Positions 17,404 through 25,332 of a stretch of 64,000 nt of DNA are shown here, piece after piece. The notes below the pieces were generated by a model. The model was not told the DNA's origin. It did not search any database and saw only the letters and a list, made by a program, of their open reading frames with translations. This DNA is from Pelagibius sp964472095 (lineage in GTDB: Bacteria; Pseudomonadota; Alphaproteobacteria; Kiloniellales; Kiloniellaceae): positions 1 through 64,000 of the forward strand of contig CAYYIV010000017.1 of NCBI GenBank assembly GCA_964472095.1. Direction: 5' to 3'. The stretch's first letter is position 1. Each line of letters opens with the position of its first letter. The translations under genes were made by a program, and so were the position numbers.

Positions 17404-19500
17404 ATGATGAGGTACAGCGATCCGGCCAGCGGAACACTGGATTTTGCAGCGCCGAGCGGGCAGCCCGCGGTTGCGCCGCGCGGCCGGCTGCTGGTCTGGG
17501 GCGCCGCCGTCCTCGCCGTCATCGCGCTCGCCGCGGTGCTGGTGCCGGCGCTCACCATCGCCGCCAAGAAGAGCCAGCTGAACGAACAGATCGCCGAGCG
17601 ACTGCAGATCACCGCAGCCGGGCAGGCCGGCGTCATCTCCACTTGGCTGCAGGGTACGCGCCGCCTCGCCGAGCCGCTGGTGGAAAGCGAGCTGCTGCGC
17701 CTCTTCACCGCCGAGATGGAGCTTGCCGGCGGCGACATGTCGCGCATGGTGGCGCCGCCGGGCGATGACGCACCCGGCCTGGGTGTCCCGCTGGTCGATC
17801 AGGTGCCCTTTATCGAGCGCATCCTAAGCGACTTCGCTGCCAACGCCGATTTCCTCTCGGCCTATGTGGTCGGACGCAAGGGCGAGTCCTTCGTCACCTC
17901 GAGCGGCGCGCCGTCGTTCTCCACTGCTCAACGCAACCTTGCCCTCGACAGCATCGCGCGGGGCCAGACGGTCTACGGGTCGGCACGCAGCATCCCCGCC
18001 GGACTGGTCATGGACCTGGCGATTCCGGTCTTCCCGATGCAGGTGGAGCCCGGACGCGGCCAGCCGGTAGCATCCCTGGTTCTCGTCGCACCGCTGACGG
18101 CAGGTCTTTCCGAGATCCTGGCCGTGGACCCCCTCGCCAGCCCCGGCACGCGGCGCATCCTGGTCCAACTCAGTGACGGCACCCTGCAGCGCATCGAGCC
18201 AGGCGCCGCCGATGCCGTCGCGCCAGTCGCTATCGACAACTTCAATCTCGCCGACGGTGAGATCCCCTTCGCCCGGCGCAGTTCCCTCGGCGGTCTCGGC
18301 CCGGTCTACTCCGCCGGCGCCATGGTGTCCGGTCCCACCTGGTGGGTGCTGGAAGAGATTCAGGTGGCGGCGGCGGAGCGGCCGCTGTCGGCCTACACCA
18401 CCGCGGCGGTGGTGGTGGCGGTGCTGGTCGTGATCGCCGTGGCGATCGCTTTCGGTGCCTTTTGGTGGCGCCTGGCCAGCCTGCACGACCGGGCGCTGGC
18501 GGAACAGTATCGCGTGTTGGCCAACCGCATCCAGAGCCAGAAGCAGCTGCTCGACAGCATCAACGGGACGATCGGGGAGTTCATCGGACTGAAGGCGCCC
18601 GACGGCACCTATCGCTACGTCAATCCCGCCTTCGCCAAAGCGGTGTCTCGCCAGGCGGAGGCCATGGTCGGCCTCGACGATGCCGCCATCTTCGGGCAGG
18701 GCACTGCCAAGCGGCTGGCGGTCAGCGACCGCCGCGTCCTCAACAGTCGCGAAGCCGTCACCGCCGATGAGGAGATCTTTCTCGACGGCGCAAGGCGCTA
18801 CCTGCAGATCTCCAAGGCTCCCTTCCTGGATTCCACCGGCGAGCCGAGCGGCATCGTCTCGGTCACTCGCGACGTGACCGAGCTGGTCGAGCAGCGCCGC
18901 AAGAAGGAGCGCGCTATCCAGCAGATGGTGACCGCCCTGGTGCGGGCCATCGAGCTGCGCGATCCCTACCTGGCTGGACATTCGCGGCGGGTAGCCGAGT
19001 TCGCCGTCGCCGTCGGCAGGCAGCTCGATTGCAGCGAGGAAGAACTGGCAACGCTGGAGCTCGCCGCCAACCTCTCGCAGATCGGCAAGCTGGCCATCCG
19101 TAAGGAACTGCTCACCAAGCCGGCGCGCCTGACGGCCGAGGAGGTCGCCGAGATGGAGACTCACGTCAGCCGCGCTATCGAGTTTCTGCAGGGCATCGAC
19201 TTCGAGCTGCCGGTGGTCGAGACCATCGCCCAGATGCATGAGCGGCTCGACGGCGAGGGCTATCCCAAGCGCCTCGAGGGCGAAGCGATCTGCCTCACCG
19301 GCCGCATTCTCGGCGCCTGCGACGTGTTCTGTGCGCGGCTCGAGCCGCGTTCATATCGAAGCGGGCTTGCGCCCGAGGCGGTGCTGGATATTCTCGCGCA
19401 AAACGCTGCGCGCTATGATCCACGTGTGATCGAGGCCCTCAAACAGGTGGTGGCGACGGTATCCGGTGAAAAGCTCATTGCCACCATCGCAGTCGGGTGA
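17404..19500 (+). CDS. Membrane sensor with PAS and degenerate HD-GYP domain (candidate LapD substitute)
   Basis: The 698-residue protein has TM1 (about 28-52), a periplasmic domain of about 275 residues, TM2 (about 331-354), a coiled linker, PAS (about 380-495, DGTYRYVNPAFAKAV) and an HD-GYP domain (505-698). The GYP motif is intact (HERLDGEGYPKRL), and GHSRRV and the downstream METH histidine remain. The diagnostic HD pair is replaced by S558-Q559 (ANLSQIGKL instead of LLHDIGKI), and the first His of the HHE motif is M611. With these metal ligands missing, c-di-GMP hydrolysis is unlikely; binding is possible. It lies directly after lapG and has LapD-like topology, so I infer a role in controlling LapG. 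No HAMP, GGDEF or EAL domain is seen. Confidence 0.85.
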   Translation: MMRYSDPASGTLDFAAPSGQPAVAPRGRLLVWGAAVLAVIALAAVLVPALTIAAKKSQLNEQIAERLQITAAGQAGVISTWLQGTRRLAEPLVESELLRLFTAEMELAGGDMSRMVAPPGDDAPGLGVPLVDQVPFIERILSDFAANADFLSAYVVGRKGESFVTSSGAPSFSTAQRNLALDSIARGQTVYGSARSIPAGLVMDLAIPVFPMQVEPGRGQPVASLVLVAPLTAGLSEILAVDPLASPGTRRILVQLSDGTLQRIEPGAADAVAPVAIDNFNLADGEIPFARRSSLGGLGPVYSAGAMVSGPTWWVLEEIQVAAAERPLSAYTTAAVVVAVLVVIAVAIAFGAFWWRLASLHDRALAEQYRVLANRIQSQKQLLDSINGTIGEFIGLKAPDGTYRYVNPAFAKAVSRQAEAMVGLDDAAIFGQGTAKRLAVSDRRVLNSREAVTADEEIFLDGARRYLQISKAPFLDSTGEPSGIVSVTRDVTELVEQRRKKERAIQQMVTALVRAIELRDPYLAGHSRRVAEFAVAVGRQLDCSEEELATLELAANLSQIGKLAIRKELLTKPARLTAEEVAEMETHVSRAIEFLQGIDFELPVVETIAQMHERLDGEGYPKRLEGEAICLTGRILGACDVFCARLEPRSYRSGLAPEAVLDILAQNAARYDPRVIEALKQVVATVSGEKLIATIAVG

Positions 19501-19507
19501 CACCGCC

Positions 19508-20527
19508 ATGCGCCGTCTGGCCGCCGCCCTGCTCGCCCTGGCCATATTTTCGACGCTCGCGATCTCCGGCCCGGCCTTGGCCGCGGCGCCGGAGCGGCGC
19601 GTCGAGATCAATGCCATGGAGTATCCCTGGAGCGCCATCGGTCGGGTGAACGCCGGCGGGCGCGGCCACTGCACCGGCTTCCTCATCAGCGAACGGCATG
19701 TGCTGACCGCGGCGCACTGCCTCTACGATCCGGTCGCCGGGCGCTGGCGCGGCGCCATCGAGATGCACTTCATCGCCGGCTATCAGCGTGACCGCTTCAT
19801 CCTGCATTCCAAGATTGCCAGCTACGAGCGGCCGGAGACCTTCACATTCGCGCCGCGCCAGGACCTTGAAGCGGCGTCGAACGACTGGGCTATCCTGACC
19901 TTGGCCGAACCGATCGGACGCCAGGCCGGCTGGCTCGGCATCAAGGCGCTCGACAGCCTCATGATGTCGCGCATCGCCGCCGGCGACGCCCTGCTGCTCC
20001 AGGCCGGCTACCGTCGCGATCGCGCCCACGTGATGACGGCCGGCTGGGCCTGCGCCATCGCCGGCATCGCCCAGGCCGGACGGGTGCTGATGCACGACTG
20101 CGATGTGATCCAAGGCGATTCCGGCTCGCCGCTGCTGCTTTTCGCCGACGGCAGGTTCTACGCCATCGGCCTGCACACCATCGATCTGGTCCTCAAGGAG
20201 ACGACCCATCTCGGTGGCGTGCTGTCGCTCAGCGTCTTCCATCCCGACGGCGGCAGGCGCGACGCGGCGCGCGCTCTGGCGGCGACCTCCGCACGCTGGG
20301 CTGCCGGCCAGCCGCCCGGGCCGGACAGCGCCGCCGCCCAGGTGCCGATGGCGACCATCGACAGCCTGCTCACCAAGCTCGGCTATCTGAGCCTGTCGTC
20401 CGACACCCTCACCGTCGGCGCACGCAGTTCGGCGCTCAGCCGCTTCCAAGCGGACAACGGCCATGCCTCCAACGGCAAGCCTTCGGTCGAAACGATGGGC
20501 CAGCTGCTGCATGCCGCCACGCCATGA
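19508..20527 (+). CDS. Secreted trypsin-like serine protease with C-terminal peptidoglycan-binding-like domain
   Basis: This is a 339-residue precursor. A signal peptide (MRRLAAALLALAIFSTLAIS to about ALAA) is followed by an S1/V8-like protease domain with catalytic His in LTAAHC, Asp in SNDWAILTL and Ser in GDSGSPLLL. The last 55 residues (SLLTKLGYLSLSSDTLTVGA and on) resemble a PG-binding-1 repeat, so the enzyme may act at the cell wall. The chosen ATG lies 8 bp after the preceding stop, indicating co-transcription with lapG and the HD-GYP gene. A role in adhesin processing, in addition to LapG, is possible but unproven. Confidence 0.85.
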   Translation: MRRLAAALLALAIFSTLAISGPALAAAPERRVEINAMEYPWSAIGRVNAGGRGHCTGFLISERHVLTAAHCLYDPVAGRWRGAIEMHFIAGYQRDRFILHSKIASYERPETFTFAPRQDLEAASNDWAILTLAEPIGRQAGWLGIKALDSLMMSRIAAGDALLLQAGYRRDRAHVMTAGWACAIAGIAQAGRVLMHDCDVIQGDSGSPLLLFADGRFYAIGLHTIDLVLKETTHLGGVLSLSVFHPDGGRRDAARALAATSARWAAGQPPGPDSAAAQVPMATIDSLLTKLGYLSLSSDTLTVGARSSALSRFQADNGHASNGKPSVETMGQLLHAATP

Positions 20528-20729
20528 CCGCACCGCCGCTCAGACCCAAGGCCTGCGGGCAATCTGGATTTGCGGCGGCAAGCCTGATATCCAGAGGTCG
20601 CGGGAAATCGCCGGCCATGCGGCTGTTTCTTCATTTTGAGGCTCGGGACGTCGTGTCGCCGCTTCGAGCGCCCGCAACATTTCGAGTGCACTCAGGACTT
20701 TCGAGCGATCGACAGAAGGAAAGTGTTTC

Positions 20730-21005
20730 ATGACGGAGATTTTTGCTGATGGTACCGGCTCCATCATCGTGTCCAACGGCGTCGTGCGCATCGAGCTTAT
20801 GCAGCTCCGGCGCAAAGGCGACAAAGCGGAGCTCCACTCCCAGTCTGCCGGGACCCTGCTGATGCCGGTCGGCTCGCTGAAGAACCTGACGCTGCAGCTC
20901 GCCAAGGCACTGGAGCAGCTGCAGGAGCGCCAGGCCGAGAAGGAGCGCCATGACAGCGAGACCAAGAAGGGCGACGAACTCGACGACGCGCTCTCCAACC
21001 TCTGA
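20730..21005 (+). CDS. Small hypothetical protein
   Basis: This 91-residue soluble protein has an N-terminal beta-rich half (GSIIVSNGVVRIELMQLRR) and a helical, charged C-terminal half (LTLQLAKALEQLQERQAEKE and following), probably a short coiled coil. The ATG is preceded by GAAGGAAAG. About 200 bp separate it from the protease gene. It precedes the glycosyltransferases, from which a REP-like element separates it. I do not recognise a characterised family. Confidence 0.7.
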   Translation: MTEIFADGTGSIIVSNGVVRIELMQLRRKGDKAELHSQSAGTLLMPVGSLKNLTLQLAKALEQLQERQAEKERHDSETKKGDELDDALSNL

Positions 21006-21062
21006 GCGGCAGGGGCGAGGGCGATGCAGGAGGGGTTCTCCCTTTCCACCACACGATTGTCG

Positions 21063-21164
21063 CCCTCGGGCTTGACCCGAGGGCCCATTTTGCCGCAGCA
21101 CCGAGGCTCGCCGGAGAGTTCGGAGGCCACCGCTCGCATGGATTGCCGGGTCAAGCCCGGCAAT
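21063..21164. repeat. REP/BIME-like palindromic element, upstream copy
   Basis: Two hairpins are visible. CCCTCGGG-CTTGA-CCCGAGGG (21063-21083) has a perfect 8-bp stem. ATTGCCGGG-TCAAG-CCCGGCAAT (21142-21164) has a perfect 9-bp stem. The two loops are reverse complements of each other, as in paired REP/BIME units common in alphaproteobacterial intergenic regions. It ends about 60 bp before the first glycosyltransferase start. Confidence 0.8.
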
Positions 21165-21226
21165 GAAAGTTGGAGAGAGGCGCCCCTCTCCCTCGCCGCT
21201 CTGCGGAAGTCTTCGGGCCGGACCTC

Positions 21227-22627
21227 ATGAAATATCTCTTTGTGCACCAGAACATGCCGGGGCAGTACAAGCACATCTGCCAGCGGCTCGCCGACGATAC
21301 GTCCAACAGCGTCGTCTTCATCACCAAGCGCGAGGGACTGGAGCTGCCCAACGTCAAGAAGGTGCTCTACAAACCCAATCGCGAGCCCGCGGAGTCGACC
21401 CATCGTTACATCCGCGACGCCGAGCGCGGCGTCCTGCATGCCCAGGAGGTCGCCCGCAAGGCCCTGGCGTTGAAGGCCCAGGGCTTCGTGCCCGACATCA
21501 TCATCGGTCACCCCGGCTGGGGCGAGACGCTCTATCTCAAGGACGTCTACCCGAACTCCCCGCTGCTGGGCTTCTTCGAGTTCTACTATCATTCGGTCGG
21601 CGCCGACGTCGGCTTCGACCCCGACAGCCCGGTGACGTTGGACACCCACTGCCGCATCCGCACCAAGAACATCGTTCAGTTCATGGGACTGGAAACGGCC
21701 GATGCCGGCATGTCGCCGACCTACTGGCAGTTCCAGCAGTACCCGCCGGAGTTCCAGTACAAGATCTCCGTCATCCACGACGGCATCGATACCAAGGTCT
21801 GCTCGGCGAACCCCGACGCCAGCATCGAGATCAAGAATACCGACGGCGCCGTGACCACCCTGCGCCAGGGCGAGGAGGTCGTTACCTTCGTGGTGCGCAA
21901 CCTGGAGCCCTACCGTGGCTTCCCGCAGTTCATGCGCGCCGCAGAGATAATTCTCAAGCGCCGGCCGAAGGCCAGGATCATCATCGTCGGCGGCGACGAG
22001 GTAAGCTACGGTCGCGCGCTGCCCGACGGCCAGACGTATCGCAAGCAGATGCTGGAGCAGGTCGACCTCGACCTCAGCCGCGTGTTCTTCCTCGGTCGCG
22101 TGCCCTATGCGACCTACCTGTCGGTCATTCAGATCTCCGGAGTCCACGTCTACCTGACCTACCCCTTCGTGCTGTCGTGGTCGATGCTGGAGTCGATGTC
22201 GGCGGAGTGCCTCGTGATAGCCTCCGCCACGCAGCCGGTCACCGAGGTGATCGAGGACGGCGTCAACGGCCTGCTGGTCGACTTCTTCGATTTCCACGCG
22301 GTCGCCGACCGCGTCGACGAGGTGCTCGATCACAAGGACCGCATGGCGGCGATCCGCAAGAAGGCACGCAGCACCATCCTGCAGACCTACGAGTTGGAGG
22401 ACTGCCTCGCCGCACAGTTCAGGCTGATCGATTCTCTGATCGTCGGCAAACGGCCGACGGCCGGCGCCAGACCGGGCCAGCCGACCTACCGCCTGCCGCA
22501 GCAGGCGACGTCGCAGAGCAAGCCGGGGAAGAAGGCGCCGGCCAAGGCTGCCGCGAAGAAAGCCATCAAGGCAACGGGCGGCAAGAAGAAAGTCGCCCGC
22601 AAGAAGCCGGCAAAGTCGCGCAACTGA
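21227..22627 (+). CDS. Glycosyltransferase family 4 protein with Lys/Ala-rich tail
   Basis: The 466-residue GT-B fold enzyme starts MKYLFVHQNMPGQYKHICQR. The N-terminal acceptor domain includes DIIIGHPGWGETLYLKDVYP, and the C-terminal donor domain has FVVRNLEPYRGFPQFMRA, IIIVGGDEVSYG and a late E-containing motif around TEVIEDGVNGLLVDFF. It should transfer a nucleotide-activated sugar. The acceptor is unknown; adhesin or exopolysaccharide are contextual guesses. Residues about 431-466 form a Lys/Ala/Pro-rich tail (KKAPAKAAAKKAIKA) resembling histone H1-like tails, unusual for a GT4. ATG 21227 is preferred over the frame's earlier start, which lies in the REP-proximal region. Confidence 0.85.
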   Translation: MKYLFVHQNMPGQYKHICQRLADDTSNSVVFITKREGLELPNVKKVLYKPNREPAESTHRYIRDAERGVLHAQEVARKALALKAQGFVPDIIIGHPGWGETLYLKDVYPNSPLLGFFEFYYHSVGADVGFDPDSPVTLDTHCRIRTKNIVQFMGLETADAGMSPTYWQFQQYPPEFQYKISVIHDGIDTKVCSANPDASIEIKNTDGAVTTLRQGEEVVTFVVRNLEPYRGFPQFMRAAEIILKRRPKARIIIVGGDEVSYGRALPDGQTYRKQMLEQVDLDLSRVFFLGRVPYATYLSVIQISGVHVYLTYPFVLSWSMLESMSAECLVIASATQPVTEVIEDGVNGLLVDFFDFHAVADRVDEVLDHKDRMAAIRKKARSTILQTYELEDCLAAQFRLIDSLIVGKRPTAGARPGQPTYRLPQQATSQSKPGKKAPAKAAAKKAIKATGGKKKVARKKPAKSRN

Positions 22628-22678
22628 GCATCGGCGGCGTCGACTTACCGGCCGGTCCGCGGAATCGAAGAGGCAGTC

Positions 22679-23857
22679 TTGGCAAGAATTCTCGTCGGAT
22701 ACGAGCGGGGCGACAACCTCGGCCACTACCGCCGGCTCGCGCCGGTGGCAGAGGCGCTGGCGGCGCAGGGCCACGAGGTGACCTTCTTCCTGCGCAATCC
22801 CTACGAGTGCCGCAGCCAGATCGCCAAGGCCCCCCTGCCCTTCATCACCTCGCCCGACCTCGTCGCGCCCAATCCGGCCGACCGCGAGCCCAAGCGCATG
22901 GGCGCCTACAGCGACATCATGGTCTACTGCGGCTTCGGCCAGGTGGAGACCCTGTTCACCGCGACCCTGGCGTGGCGCACGATTTTCGACCGGCTGCGTC
23001 CCGACCTCATCGTCTGCGACCACAGCCCGCTCACCTGCTTCGCCGCCCATGGCCGCATCCCGGTGGTGCAGGTCGGCTCCGGCTTCACCATGCCGCCGGC
23101 CCAGGACGAAACCTTTCCCGGCTTTCAGCCGAAGAAGCAGGCGACGGTGCCGGTCGAGCGCATCGTCGCGGTGATGAACGAGGTGCAGAACCGCCTCGGC
23201 GGCCCGCAGTTGTCCTGTGTGACGGCGCCCTTGCGCACCGCCGGCCGTCTGGTCTGCACCCTGAAGGGCTTCGACCCCTACAAGGACAAGCGCCTCGATC
23301 CGGTGATCGGCCCCACCGAGGGTCTCCTGCCGCCGCTGCCGCTGCCCGCGACGCCGCGCGTCTTCGCCTACCTCGGCATCGAGCAACGCGTTACCGCTAA
23401 GCTATTGATCACACTAAAGGAATCGGACATACCCGCGGAGGCCTACGTGCGCGGCCTGTCGCCTGAGGCCGCCCGCAGGTTCGAGCGTCCCGGGCTCACC
23501 TTCCACAAGGCGCCGCAGCCGATCGGCGAGGTGCTGGCGCGCGCCACTCTGGCGATCCACCACGGCGGCAGCGGCATGTCGCTGGCCTGCTGCAGCGCCG
23601 GGCGGCCGCAGATCGCCCTGCCGATCCACGAGGAGACGCTGCTCAACGCGCAGACCCTCGCCCGCGTCGGCATCGGCCGCGTACTGACCGGCAAGGAAGT
23701 GGAGGAAGGTGGCGCCAACAGCCTGGCCGAGGCCGAGGCCGATCCCCGGCACCGAGAGCGCGCCGCCGCCATCGCCGCGGAGATCGCCAAGGCCGGGCCG
23801 TTCCGGCCGATGGACCACATCCTCCAGGCCTGCCGGGCCGCGCTCGGCAAGGCCTGA
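22679..23857 (+). CDS. GT1/MGT-type glycosyltransferase (first of a tandem pair)
   Basis: The 392-residue GT-B enzyme resembles UDP-glucuronosyl/macrolide-type glycosyltransferases. The N-terminal Rossmann half begins ARILVGYERGDNLGHYRRLA, and the donor-binding half contains ATLAIHHGGSGMSLACCSAG and GRPQIALPIHEETLLNAQTL. The HHGG segment is typical of GT1 nucleotide-sugar binding. The start is TTG at 22679 with GAAGAGG upstream; no early ATG exists. It is closely paralogous to the next gene and separated from the preceding GT4 by 51 bp, indicating one operon. Donor and acceptor are unknown. Confidence 0.85.
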   Translation: MARILVGYERGDNLGHYRRLAPVAEALAAQGHEVTFFLRNPYECRSQIAKAPLPFITSPDLVAPNPADREPKRMGAYSDIMVYCGFGQVETLFTATLAWRTIFDRLRPDLIVCDHSPLTCFAAHGRIPVVQVGSGFTMPPAQDETFPGFQPKKQATVPVERIVAVMNEVQNRLGGPQLSCVTAPLRTAGRLVCTLKGFDPYKDKRLDPVIGPTEGLLPPLPLPATPRVFAYLGIEQRVTAKLLITLKESDIPAEAYVRGLSPEAARRFERPGLTFHKAPQPIGEVLARATLAIHHGGSGMSLACCSAGRPQIALPIHEETLLNAQTLARVGIGRVLTGKEVEEGGANSLAEAEADPRHRERAAAIAAEIAKAGPFRPMDHILQACRAALGKA

Positions 23858-23873
23858 GGCAGGGAGACAGCCC

Positions 23874-25088
23874 ATGGCCCACATACTGGTCGGCTACGAG
23901 CTCGGCGGCGGCCACGGCCACGTGCACCGGCTGCTGCCCCTGGTGAAAGCGCTCGAGGCGCACGGCCACCGGGTCACCTTCTTCCTCCGCAACATCCACG
24001 AGAACGCCGGACTGCTGGCCCGCGAGCGGCGCGCCATCCTGCCGGTGCCCGACCTCGTGGCGCGCATCCCCGGCGCGCCCAGCCCGGCGCCGCTGGCGAC
24101 CTACCTCGACATCATGTGCACCGCCGGCTTCTATCGCCGCCAGACCCTGCACGCCGGCCTGATGGCCTGGAACACCCTGCTCGATCATGCCAGGCCGGAC
24201 CTGGTGGTCGCCGACCACAGCCCGCTGCTGCTGCTCGCCTGCTTCGGCCGCTTTCCCGTCGTGCAGGTCGCTGACGGCTTCACCATGCCGCCGGCCGAGG
24301 AGCCGCTCTTCCCGCAGTTTCGCAAGGGCCGCAGCCCGATGGTCGAACCGGCCCACGTGCTGCGCGTCATGCAGGACGTGCAGAAGCACCACGGCCTGCC
24401 GGTCCCCGAGACGGTGACCGCGCCTTTCCGCACCGCCGGCCGCCTGGTCTGCACCCTGCCGGAGCTCGACCCCTACGCGGCGCTGCGCCGCGATCCGGTG
24501 ATCGGCCCGGTCGAGGGCCTGCAGCAGCCGCAGCCGATGCCCGCCGGACCGCCGCAGTTCTTCGCCTACCTCAGCCTGGAGCACAAGAAGACGCGGCCCC
24601 TGCTGCAGGGCCTCAAGGCCAGCACCATGCGCGGCGAGGTCTTCATCCGCGGCCTGACCGACGACCTCGCCAAAGCGCTGCAGCGCCCCGGCCTCACCGT
24701 CCACCGCGAGTCCCAGCCGATGCACGAGGTCATCGCGCGCGCCAGCCTGATCATCCATCACGGCGGCAACGGCACCTGCTGCGCCGCGCTCAGCGGCGGG
24801 CGGCCGCAGATCCTGCTGCCGGCCCACATGGAGGCGCGGCTCTCCGCCGACGCTGTCGTCGTCGCCGGCTGCGGCCGCCTGCTCGGCAGCAAGGAAGGCG
24901 GCAAGGAGGACCTGCCGCCGATCCTCGAGGCGGTCGCCGGCGACGCCGCCATGGCCCTGCGCGCGGTGGCCCTTTCGCGGGAGATCGCCACGCGTGGACC
25001 GCAGAACACCGTCGAGCGGATCGTCGAGACCTGCCTGGAAATTCTCGAAAAGGGCGGGCTGGAAAAGGGCGGGATCTCGAAGGCGTAG
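23874..25088 (+). CDS. GT1/MGT-type glycosyltransferase (second of a tandem pair)
   Basis: The 404-residue paralogue of the preceding enzyme begins MAHILVGYELGGGHGHVHRL and has RASLIIHHGGNGTCCAALSG in the donor-binding half. The shared words GFTMPPA, TAPFRTAGRLVCTL and DPVIGP with its neighbour show a tandem duplication that has since diverged. The ATG at 23874 follows GGGAGA and lies 16 bp after the previous stop; an in-frame GTG far upstream lies inside the previous gene and is rejected. The C-terminal tail is slightly repetitive (EKGGLEKGGISKA). The substrate is unknown. Confidence 0.85.
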   Translation: MAHILVGYELGGGHGHVHRLLPLVKALEAHGHRVTFFLRNIHENAGLLARERRAILPVPDLVARIPGAPSPAPLATYLDIMCTAGFYRRQTLHAGLMAWNTLLDHARPDLVVADHSPLLLLACFGRFPVVQVADGFTMPPAEEPLFPQFRKGRSPMVEPAHVLRVMQDVQKHHGLPVPETVTAPFRTAGRLVCTLPELDPYAALRRDPVIGPVEGLQQPQPMPAGPPQFFAYLSLEHKKTRPLLQGLKASTMRGEVFIRGLTDDLAKALQRPGLTVHRESQPMHEVIARASLIIHHGGNGTCCAALSGGRPQILLPAHMEARLSADAVVVAGCGRLLGSKEGGKEDLPPILEAVAGDAAMALRAVALSREIATRGPQNTVERIVETCLEILEKGGLEKGGISKA

Positions 25089-25127
25089 AACGCCAACGGC
25101 GCTGTGCCCCCGCCTCTCAGGCCGTCA

Positions 25128-25213
25128 CCCCCGGACTTGTTCCGGGGGCCCATGCCTCGACCCGCTGGAGCGGTGCAGGCGGCGCGATGGATTACCGGAA
25201 CAAGTCCGGCAAT
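25128..25213. repeat. REP/BIME-like palindromic element, downstream copy
   Basis: CCCCCGGA-CTTGT-TCCGGGGG (25128-25148) forms a perfect 8-bp stem. ATTACCGGA-ACAAG-TCCGGCAAT (25191-25213) forms a 9-bp stem with one mismatch. The layout and loop complementarity are as in the copy at 21063-21164. Together the two copies bracket the three glycosyltransferase genes. Confidence 0.8.
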
Positions 25214-25261
25214 GACAGGTGAGGAAGCCTCCAACGCCGCTGCGCCCTCTCCCCTCTCCGC

Positions 25262-25298
25262 GCAAAGAAAAGGGCCCGACGGTTTCCCGCCGGGCCCT
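25262..25298 (-). terminator. Rho-independent terminator after giant adhesin 1
   Basis: On the minus strand, GGGCCCGGCGG pairs with CCGTCGGGCCC around an AAA-containing loop and is followed by TTTTCTTTG. It lies about 35 bp past the adhesin stop codon at 25333. Confidence 0.85.
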
Positions 25299-25332
25299 GG
25301 AGGCTGCCCTCAGAATGGAACTGGTTCAGTAG

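Noticed and set aside
20540..23386. 948-codon minus-strand frame opposite the glycosyltransferases
   Set aside because: It covers parts of three better-supported genes and a REP element and shows no domain.
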